Source: Tribonema minus (Eukaryota; Sar; Xanthophyceae; Tribonematales; Tribonemataceae). Taken from it: a stretch of 64,000 bases of DNA. Both the position numbers and the translations under genes were made by a program. This document shows positions 24,501-35,515 of this stretch, piece by piece (within the stretch, counting starts at the first letter, position 1; every line of letters begins with the position of its first letter). The stretch spans positions 248,001 to 312,000 of the forward strand of contig JAFCMP010000512.1 in assembly GCA_017506865.1 (NCBI GenBank), given 5' to 3'. The notes under the pieces were generated by a model. It was not told the DNA's origin, ran no database searches, and saw only the letters and a list, made by a program, of their open reading frames with translations.

Positions 24501-27500
24501 AGTTACAATGTCTCGCAGACCACTGTGTGGATCTGGCGAGGTCAGTCTTATAATCGCAATGCTTTTTCAAATGGGGGCTTTGTGCCGCATGCCTTGTGTC
24601 AGCAGATCAATGACTGCAAAATCTTACATAGGGATCACACCATCCAGACTCTTTGGGGGTTCTCTGCATGCTGAGCTCAACAAGTAGCAACGCCAATGAG
24701 TGACAGAGCTGCAGAGCTTGTCTGCCAAGGGGCGTACAAGAGTGTGGGAGCCAACAACACTTTGCCGCTGAATACTTGGCTTCAGCTCCTGAACACCGTG
24801 CAGTCACCAGGCGGTCAGATTTAAATTGTTTGAACTTATCACAACGGCAAGCACGTTTTGGCTTGAAAGCAATTTTAAGCATGCGTCAGCTGATGTATGT
24901 GCTTTGAAATTGTCGATGAGGCGTGTTGGTATACCTGGCTCAAGCTGTTCACTGCACTGTGTGCCTCAGTTTGCTGCGCTGTGATTTTTGCCTGCTTCAT
25001 CAACAACGCACACATGTTTGAAGACATGTGCTGGCCAGGAAAGGCTGACCCGCTGGCATATGCTATATGCACTTGTCTCTTCAGCTTTCCGGGTGCCAGC
25101 ACCACTGGAGATTATTACTCTGCAGCACAGGAGAACATTGAGATTCATTCGCGCTTCGTTGTACAATTTTGCTGGCAATAATTGCGTCCATGATTCGCTG
25201 GTCTCACCCTGCATATGGTTATACCAAGTTGCAGGCGAATGTTGCAATCGCAGTCGACGTGGGACCACAAACTGTTGTGCATTTTCTCCATTTCACCTGC
25301 CCAGCTTGTTGAGAACCAATGCCACACACATATTATGAGTGAATTGGGTCGCCTCCCACGGATCAAGAGCACGAAGTACGTTGCCAATTGCCCTGCGCAT
25401 ATGCTTGTCATAAACACCCATTCCATCACTGCATCAGTTCCTAATGTGTGTTGCAGACATACTTAGATCAGGTCACATGGTACTCAGAATATGTTTTCAT
25501 AGGATTCCACATTTCAATGGCGACACATGGCAGGCAGCTCCATTGCTACATGCACAGCCAGCCGCCTGTGCTATCCACTGCCTCCTACCGTTAGCCGCTG
25601 GTGCATCCTAATGTTCGTCTTTGCCCACATGATTCACTGCAGGGTGATGTGCTGCACTGCGTGGTGATCTGTGAGATTGTCCACGGGTGGTACACACAAC
25701 GGAGCCCTGCCTCTGGCTCACCAGGCAAAGAAGGCTCGTCCACACTCCCGCGTGAAAGTGTGCATGAAGCAACAACTGCGCCTGTCAGTGACAATGATGC
25801 ACTGGAGTGGTGCGAGCTCGAAGGTGTCACAATCGGCATGGTGCGCGAGTGGTATGCATCATACATTTTGGTGCTCCGACATCTGGGACTCGTGCTGGCA
25901 GCAACAGACCTCATACGGCATGCCGTGGATCCTTGGATCTGCGCTCAAACTATGCAGGGCACAGTTGTGCATGCAAGCTGTGCACGCTGCCGTGCGCCTT
26001 CAGGGCCGTCTGCAAGGTCAGTAACTGCAACCTTCTTTAGGCAGCACCACCTATTGGCAAGCAGCAGCAACACTTCCACCCTTTTACATGTGCAACCAAC
26101 AATCCGTCAATAGCTTTAGTAGGGAGTACAAGGTGCTATCAAGCACCATATATATATATATATATATATATATATGGGGTAGGCTGTTTTAAGCCCCAAC
26201 ACAGAGTGTGTGATGGCCAGACCAGTTGTAGGTCAGCCCACACTCAGCTGTAGGTGAAAAACAGCAGGCCACTTGTTGACTCCAGGTTGGCAAGGCAGGG
26301 CAGGGTTGCAAAGTCTGACACTGTCGTGTTGCAGGTTAAGAGTGATTGCATTGCAAGGGAGCAGAGGAGAGCTGCTGCCAACAGTTGGCAACTTAGAGAG
26401 CCAGTGTGGGCACATACAGGGCCAGAGTGGTGGGCCTGATTGGTAGACAACTAACCAATCATAGGTGGCAGTTACACCACACCAAGGGTGCCAAAGTAGT
26501 GGGCCTCGTGGTGGGCAACTGTACCAACGGTAGATGGCAGCTACGGAAGTTGAAAGATGAAGTTGTGGGGCGGATAAAGGGGCAGATTCCCACATACCCC
26601 CCTTGATGTACCTGTGATAACACCAGTGTGAACGTGGTGCATCACAAGAATATGCTCCCCCCTCCCTTATAGTTACTCAAACGGTGTCACAATAGCACCA
26701 CATTGCAAAGCGGCCAATAGGGCGGCGATGCTGCTGACACCTAACAGCAAAAGCTGCATGTACGCAAAGCGGCCAATAGGGCGGCGATGCTGCTAACATT
26801 GAACAGCCAAGCTGTATGAAACGCGCGCGCGCACGGCGCGCGACACACTACATTGCACATGGAGTGCAAAACAACAGACATGCGGCGGAGTGCGGCATGT
26901 ACTTAGCGCGTGCGCGGCGACGCCCCCCTCCAACGCCTCTTGAAGTTCTTGGCTCAGGCGCGGGTGTCGAGGTTGATGGGCTCGGGAAGCGCGAAACGCG
27001 TGTCGAACGCGGTGACCATGTCGTGAAGGCCACGGTCGATGAGGTGACGACGGCTGAGCCAGTCAGTGCCGCTGAGGTCGCCGAAGTAGCGGACTTGGTA
27101 GACTTGGTTGCCGTCGGCGGCACGTCCACGCCCAGGCTTGCGCGCCACGATGGCCTCGACGGCGACGGACGGGTCCAACGTACAGGCGACGTCGGCGTCG
27201 GCGCCGTCGGTGCGGCCAGGCGCGCGTGGCGCGTGAACCGTGAGTAGGGGGCGGCCCATGTAGACAAAGTCGCTCTCCGTGAGCGGCGATGGGCGCTCGC
27301 CGTCAGCGTAGCGGCGGACGTGCGCGATGTGGAAGCGCGTGCCGGTGGTAGCGTTGGCGGACATGCGTACTTCAACACATATGGGGTTGATGACGCGCAG
27401 CACCTCAAAAGGGCCTGCCCAGTCCGACTGAAGCTTGGGCGCGACGGCGATTTTGGGGTCCGGTACGGCGGCCACCCAGACGCGGTCGCCAACTGAGTAG

Positions 27501-30500
27501 GTAGGTATGTCGAGCGCGGCGGCGTCAGCGTCAAGGCGGCATTGTAGGGCCTCGCTGTTGCGGCGTAGCAGCTCGTATGCCTCCTGAAGTGTTGACTGAA
27601 GCTCGCGGTGGTAGTCGCTGGAAGTAGGCGGCGCGGGCTCGCCCAAGATGATGTCGATGGGAAGACGCGGGTGAAAGCCCATGTGGAGGAAGAATGGCGA
27701 CTCAAAGACCGAGCGGCGGTACGCGGTGTTGGCGGCGAGGGAGTGCGCGAACAGTAGCCGGTCCCAATGCTGAGGGTGACGCAGGGCGTGTACGCGCATC
27801 ATGTTGCCGAGTACGTCGTTGCCGCGCTCCACGATGGCGTTGGCCTGGGGGCGGTACGGCGTGGTGGTGGTCTGGTCGATGCCGAGCAGGTCGCAAAGCT
27901 CGCGAATGACGTCATTGACGAACTCCGTACCTTGGTCCGAGTGCAGGTACCGCGGCACGCCAAAGTAGGCCACCCAGTAGTCCACGATGCGCTGAGCGAC
28001 GTGGCGGGGCGCCTTGCCTGGTATGCCGGTGTTGACGCAAAAGCGCGTGCAGGGGTCCACCAGTGCGCACACGTATAGGCTGCCATCAGCGGACGGCTGA
28101 AAGGGGCCCATAAGGTCGATGTGGAGGCCTTGGCGCGGCTCCAGTGTAGTGTTGAGCGTGCCGGAGGGGAGTTGCGCCTTGCGGTGGGGGGTCTTGGTGC
28201 GCTGACACGTAATGCACGTGTCGCACCAGCGCAATACATCGGCGCGGTGCGTGGGCCAGTAGTACTTGGCGCGAACGCGGCGCAGCGTGACCTCCGCGCC
28301 CATGTGGCCGCCGGAGACGTGGTCGTCGTGGGTGGCGGTGAGCACTGTGGAGACCAAAACCTGAGGCACAAAGTGAGTAACGCGCTCCCTGTCGTTGCTG
28401 TACACTGGTGACTGCTCCATGTCCACGCGGAATAATACGCCATCGTCACTGAGACGGTAGTTGGCGAGTTCGGCGGCGGCAGAAGTGGGAGCGTCACCGG
28501 CGGCAGATGACTGAGCAGTAGAGTCGCCGGCGAGCTGTCGCAGTATGGGGCCGGCGGCGGCGTCAGCGGCTTGAAGTTCGCGAAGGCGCTCTAACGTAAG
28601 GCCAGGCAGGCTGGAGTAGCTTGCGGGCGCGCTGGAGTCGCCGTCGCCTTCCGCTGAGGCGGTGAAGTCCGCGTCGTTGATGATGAAGTCCGCGCCGCCA
28701 GCGTCTGCGACGCTAGAGGCGGCAGCGGACGGCATGGGCGCGCTGCTGCTGTCCGATGGGGCTGGCGAAGAGGCAGGGTCGGCGGCGGCAGCGGGCTCAG
28801 AAGCGCTGGCGGAGCGGCCGACGCCATCGGCGCCAGCGGTGCCAAGGATGGCCGGCTGCGTGCTAACTTCAACGTCGGGGCTGGCGCCGGCGGGCGAAGC
28901 GGCGGCGCTGACGGCTGCGTCGGTGGTGCTAAGGGCGGCTGACTGCACGCCAACTTCAACATCGGCGCTAGCGCCGGCGGAAGAAGTGGCGGCGCTGGCA
29001 GTTGCATCAGCCGCGGCGGAAGTGGTAGCGGTGGCAGCGGGCTTGGCGGCGCTGCGAAGAACCCTAGTGTTGGGAACCAGAGGGTTTGGAGCGATGACAA
29101 GCGCGGCGCTGTTGAGCGCTGCGCGGTCAAACTAAACAGCTCCTGACGCCATGTGGGCCTTGGCGCGAGTCGGCGCGCAGATGAGGCGGCCAGGAATGAT
29201 CGTGGAGACGGGCAGTAAGTCCAGCGCTCCTACCATGGCCAGGCAGCTAGAGAGGGTCTTCATGTGAATGGGCAGGATGGCGTTGGCGGCCAGGCGTCCC
29301 TCCAAAGCGCGGGGGAGGGGCAGTGGCGGCGAAATAGGCTTCATGCCCTGAATGCGCAGCATGTCGCTGAAGCTCAAAGTATGAGCCTCAGAAGGTGCGC
29401 AGGCATTGCCGGCGCGCGGCACGTAGTTGGCCGGCAGGCGCTGAGCGATGCGCGCTAGAAGAGTGGGCGCGGGCGCGTGAGCATCCAAGATGCAAGCGCC
29501 GGCGGGGTAGCGGGACATGTAGACGTAGGCGTCCGGCTGGCTGGGCAGGACGTCGTGGACGGTGAGGCGGCGCGGCTGCTGGTGGCAATCGCGAATGCAC
29601 TGGTCCAGTAGCATGAGGCGCGACCCAGAGCGCTCACTGCGTTGCAGTGACACAACGTAGACGCGGCGGCGTACAGTGGCGGCGCCAAGAGCCGCTGCGT
29701 CTAACGTGTATATGCCGATGTCGTAGCCGCCGCTGAGAAGCATGTCGCGGTACGCGCGGAAGGTGGCATTGCTGAGAAAAGGGGGCACGTTCTCCAAGAT
29801 GCCGAGCACGGGCCGGCACCGTAGCTGCAGGCGGCCGTAGTCGAGTGTGGAGATGGCGAGTGGTCCTTCGATGCGCGGGCCGGCGGCGGAGTAGGGCTGG
29901 CAGTTGCTGCCATGTACCAAGGCGTAGACAGAGCGTACGCGTAGGAAACGGTAAACCTCCTCCGAGGCAAGGTCGGCGCAGATGGTGGGCACCATGGGGA
30001 AGCGCTGCGAGTACACATCTAGTGTGCGTTGGTCGAGCTCCACGGCGATGATGGGGCGCATGTAGCCAGCGGCGCCCTCCGTGGCGCCGCCGATGCCACA
30101 GCCCAAGTCGGCAAAGGTGGCTGGCTGCATAACGCTGCGCGATGCGCCTGGCCGGCGCAGCGGCAGTTGAAGCGGTAAAGCGGCAGCGGGCACGTCGTAC
30201 AGCTCCTGTAGCTGATCCATGCCAATGATGCGGCTGAAACCGTCGGCAGGCTGATGCTCGCCCTTGAGGTAGCGCACGGTGTAGTCGTACTCTTCAAGCT
30301 GCAAGGCCCAGCGCGTGAGCACTGCGCTGCTGGCCATGTTGCGGTTGAGGAAGAGTAGAGGCTGGCAGTCAGTCCACACTGTGAACGACTCAGAGCGTAA
30401 GTAACCGCGGAAGAACTCCACGGCCTTGACGATGGCCATGAGCTCCTTGACGGTGGCGCCGTAGTTGGCCTCCGCGGGGAATAGCACCTTGCTGAAGAAA

Positions 30501-33500
30501 GAGATGACGCGCTCGTAGGGCTGTAGGGCGCCGGCGCCATCGGGACCAGCGTCTGCATCCGGCGGGCACTGTGTGAGCACTGCGCCTACGGCGTAGGCGG
30601 ATGCGTCGGTGTAGAGCTGGTATGCCATCTGAGGGTCAGCGTATGTGAGGACGGGCTCCGATAGCAGGGCGGCGCGCAGCTGAGCCATGCAACGGTCGTG
30701 GCGCTCACACCACTGGCGGAATGGATCAGGTCCCGCCGTCTTGCGTAAGAGGTGGTTGAGCGGTGCCACGAGCTCTCCGTGACGGGCAATGTGCTTGCTG
30801 TAGAACGCGACCATGCCGATGAAGCTGCGCAGCTCCTTGACGGTGCGCGGCGAGGGCACTGCAGAGATGATCTCCACATTGCGAGTGAGCGGCTTGACGC
30901 CTGAAGCAGAAACTTCAAACCCGACAAACTTGGTTGAAGTTGTACCAAAAGAGCACTTGCTCACCTTCCACACCAGGCCGTAGTAGCGGGTGCGGAGTAG
31001 GATGGCATAAATGAGTGCGCGGTACTGCTGGTAGTTGGCGGCGTGTGGGCTCATGTCGTCGACGTACTTGGTGGCGCCGGCGGGGCGCAGGTCGCCAAAG
31101 CACATGTCGGCGACGCGGTTGAAGGCGGTGGGAGCGACCTTGCTGCCAAAGCCGAGGCGTGTAGGCTGAATGATGCCAAGCTGCGGTATCTCCAGCGCGT
31201 ACAGGTGGCGGCACACGGGGTCGATGACCAAGTTGTTGAACGCCCCAAGCGCGTCCATGCTGCCAAAGATGCGGCTGCCGCGGAAGTCGCCCATGAGCTG
31301 CGGTATGTGGACAACGGGGCCGTGATCGTCGGCGGTGTCCTTGTTGATGCGGCGGTAGTCGCCGCAGATGCGCCACTTGCTGGTGTGCGGCTTGGGGGTG
31401 ACGAGGGGCTGGCTCAGCTGGTCAGTGCGCGCGCAGCGCTCGTGAAGGCCAGCTGCAAGCTGCTGCTCGCCCCAAGTGAGCAGTATGGCAAGGGCCACGG
31501 GGCTGAAGCGGCGTGTGGGTTCACGAAAGGGCTTGTAGGAAGCCTTCATGACCGGCCGGAAGTAGCCGAAGGAAGCAGAGACGTTGCCGACGTCCGTGTC
31601 TTCTTGTCCGAAGCAGTCCTCGAACTGTTGGAGCAGGGTGACGAAGTCTTGGCGCTGCTCCGCCGTGAATGGGCTGTCGGTTGGGATGAGCGACGCGAAG
31701 TCCACCGGCGGCTTGCCGGTCATGTCGCGAGGCTCAGCAGTGGGGCCAAATAGGCGCGACGGCTCCAGTGGATCTGCGAGCAGGGGATGTACTGGCAGAT
31801 CGGCGTCGCTGAGTAGGCTGGCCATGACGGGTGCGACGTCCTCGGTAGTGTCTGAGTCGTCGTCGTCAGGCGCGTCGGTGGCGGTGAGTTGGTCGCCGGT
31901 GACGCTGTTGGTCTCGTAGCTGTCGCTGCTGCTGCTGTTGGCGTGGGCGTCCGTAGTTGGTGAGCCGGGCGCCATCAGGAACATGCCGACGTAGTCGCCC
32001 ACGGGTGAGCCAAGAGGGCTGTACACCGGTGATATGGGGCTGTAGACTGGCGGCGGAAGTGGCAGCCCCCGTGCCGGGCCACTGCTGTGTTGCGATCGGC
32101 AAAGACAGCAATGGCGGCGCGCTGAACCTCCCGGTGCGCGCGTGGGTCGGAAGTAGGGGGCCCTCCGGCAGCGTCTGCGTCATGGTAGACGGGGCGTGTG
32201 GCAAGTTGTGCGGCCGCGTAAGCTGCGGAGGTACGCCGAACGTCGAGGTCTAGGCGAGGATCCAAGGGGTGGCCGTGGCGCTGGTTGAGCGCTGCTGCTC
32301 CATTGGCGGGCGGCGCTATGTCCATGGCGACGGGCTGATTGCGCCGGTTGAGCGCTGCTGCTCCATTGGCGGGCAGCGCCATGTCCATGGCGACGGGCTG
32401 ATAGCGCTGTGGTGGCGGCAGCGGCCCAATGCGCTCCAGTTGCCCGCGCGCTGGGTGCGGCGCGCGGTGGCCGCGCTGAGCGGCAGGCTGTGGAGGGGGC
32501 GAGCGGTGCTGCGGGGAGCGGCGCGCTGAGCTGCGGCGGTGGTCGTGCCGAAGAGCTCGCTGATCGCGGCTGCGCTCGTGAGTGCTGCGGGGACGGTTGT
32601 GCTGACGAACTGGCTGATCACGGCTGCGCTCGCGAGCGCTGCTGCGGCGAGGGCTGTCGTGAGCTGGGGCGATGTAGGCCTGGCGCGCGTAGTCGGGCGG
32701 CGGCGGTGAGCCGCGGCGCGGGTGGCGCGATGCCTCGGCGCGGGGTGTGCGCCCAGCCTGACCTTCGCGGCGCGGCGCGCGGCCCCTGGCAGAGTTCTGA
32801 ACTGCTTGAGCGTGGTGCGCGCTGCGGCGAGGTGGAGCGTCGCTGAAGTCCAGCATGTCGACGTCGTCGGCGCCGTGTTGAGCTGGGACTGCGAAGTAGC
32901 GCGGGCTGCCGGCGGCGGTCATGTTGGCGCTGGCCACAGGACGGTGGGAGTTGGCAGGGGTGTGCGACGGGCGCCCAAGCCGAGACGCGGGGAGAGGTAG
33001 GCCACCATAGTCCCCGGGCTCGTCGGCGCTGGCGTCGCGTAGTAGCTTGAAGGCTGCCACGAGGTGCCCCGGGGGCAGAGTGAAACGCTCACGCTGGCCA
33101 GAGAGTGCACGGAGTTGAAGTTGTACGTAGCCGGCTTCATCCATGTCGTGAGGCTCTTGCGCGTTGAGCAGCTGAAACCCTGTTGCCAGCGGCGAGACGT
33201 GGTGCTCGCCGCCCAAGCATGGGTGCTGCAGTAGCACGAGGACACGGTTGCGCTGGCGCGGGGGATCGTCGGCCCGCACGGTGACGTGGATGATGCCGCC
33301 GCGTAGAGAGCCCCGGCCAATCTTGACGGCGTGCATGAGTGTGAGCGCGCCTGTGCGGGCGACGTGAGGCTCCTCTGGCGTGTAAGAAGGGAGCACGGCG
33401 TCTGTGATGCCGCCAGAGCCGTGCCGAACTGCCGAGAAAGGCTGGTGGCCGCCGACGGCGTTGAGCTCAATGTCGAACGGGCGCCACTCCACGCGGCGCC

Positions 33501-35484
33501 TGTTGAGGTGTAGACTGCGGTTCTCGCCCACTCCGTAGATGCCAAACTCGCGTCGGGGGTCGTCGGGCGTGGCCAGTACGGGCCGTACGGTGTGCAAATA
33601 ACCCGTGTACGGGTTAATGCTCATGCGGTTGCGCACGAAGAAGGAGTTGCCCAGTACCAGCGCCGCGGGCAGGTCGTCGACCATGATGCAGTGTGTCAGG
33701 TAGCTGACCTGACGGAGTGGCTCTGCAGGCGCGTTGGCGGCGCGCGGCAGACCAGGATGAGCATCGCGCCCCTCGAAAGCGATGGGGAGCATCAAATGGC
33801 GACGGTTGTCCATGACGTCGCTGCCGGCGTGGAAGATGGGCATGTGCTGACGCGTGATGTCCTCTGGCATGAGGAACACGCGCGGACGATCGGCGACGGG
33901 GAGTAGGCTGAAGTAGCTCTCGGCCTCTCGCGTGCGGATGTACACGTTGCCGGCGCCGGTGTCGACGACGGCGGCTGAAAGGTCCAATGCGTCGGCTCCG
34001 CTGCCGATGCTGACCTTCACGGTGGCTAAAGTTGCTCCGGCGTCGTAGCCAAACATCTTGTACCAGTCGTCGGTACGCCAGTGAGACGGCATGCCGACGG
34101 GAATGACGCAAGGGTCCGTGAATGCTGTGGCGCGTAGGTATGCGGGGGCGCCCAGGTTGACAGAACCGTGATGAGCTGGCCGCGGGCGCTGCTGTGCTGC
34201 GCCAGGCGTGCCAGAGTTGTTGGGGCCGCGGCTAGGGAGCTGGCGGCGTGCGTCTTGGGGCCGTTCTCCGCTGCTGGGGTTGAGCGTGGGTGGACGCGGC
34301 GGCGGCGCCTGCTGGCGCTGCTGGCTGCGGTCTCGAGAAGGCGTGAGTGCGGAGGCGGCACCTGCAGGGGAAGCAAAACGCAGCGCAGAGTTGCCACCTT
34401 GGGGGGTGGGAGCACTCTGCGGACGGGAATTGTCGCCGTGACGGTTGCCGCGGTAGGGACGGCGCCCGCTGCCGTTGCGGTTGCCGTTGCCCTGGTTGTT
34501 GTTGCCGTAGTTGAGCGATGTGTCGTCATCAACGTAGTCGGCGGAGGGAGAGCTGTTGAAGGGAGATGGCGACCCATGCTGAGGTGGCATGAAGTTGGCG
34601 CTGCTGGCGCCGTTGGTCGCGGTGGACTTCTCTTTGTTGCGCAAAACGATGGTGCGTTCAATGCGCTGAAGAGACGCCACCATCTCCTCCTCGTTGAAGC
34701 GAGAATGCGTCTGCAGGCGCATCTGCTGGCGCAGTCCCGGAAGTAGGCCCCCCTCGAGGATGGTGAGGAACAGGCACTCCTGAAGCTCAGGTAGAGGGGC
34801 GGCGGAGGCGCCGCTGCTGCCGTCAACGGAGACGGCGCGAGTGCGGCGAACCTGGCCGTATAGGGTAGACAGTTGCTGAAGCGTGCGGCAGCCGCGTAGA
34901 ATGTAGGCCTTGCTGGTTTCCTTGGCCCCCTGCTTGAGGTCGACCACGGCGCGGCAGCTGTCCTCGAACGCTGCCGGGGGGGCGAAGTGCTCAAGGAGCA
35001 CCTGGGCGATGCCGGTGAAGGAAGTTGGCCAGGTGCCGGCCTGGCGGAGAGAGGTAGCAAGCGCATGTGCCTCGCCTCTCAAACCGAGGAAGGCATAGTG
35101 GCAGATGTCGTGGGGCGCGGTGACTTTCTGCGTCTCCATATAGGAGATGAAGCGCTCTACCCATTCCGTGACGTCTTGTTCCGTACGTACGCCTTGAAGT
35201 AGCTTGGCGCCATGGTAGTCGGGGAGGTTCTTGACGGCGTCTGGCTTGAGAGTCTTTTCTACTGCGCCACGACCTGTGAGGGGGATGCCGATGCTGCGCA
35301 ACGAGGCAAGCAGCTTGGCATGGTCACGGGCGGCGCGCTCCTCGGGGGTGCAATGGCGCCGCGGGCGCAGGTCGATGCCTGCGGCGGCGGCGGCGGCGGC
35401 GATTTCAACGGCGGTGGCGGCCGCGGTCGGGTCCAGTGTAGAGGGCGCGCCCGCGAAGGAGGGTGCGGCGTCTGCTGGAGGTCC

Positions 35485-35515
<31 letters not shown>

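Noticed and set aside
24474-24674. Protein-like frame containing TTVWIWRGQSYNRNAFSNGG
   Set aside because: It lies in an intron of WDR24, matches no part of the family, and has no usable flanking splice sites in phase. I do not recognise it, so it is left as a curiosity.
28591-29130. Long frames in other phases across the retrotransposon, for example 179 aa here and 346 aa at 34026-35066
   Set aside because: They overlap the recognised gag, pol and integrase frames, are Pro/Arg/Ala-rich and lack motifs. They are composition shadows of GC-rich coding DNA.
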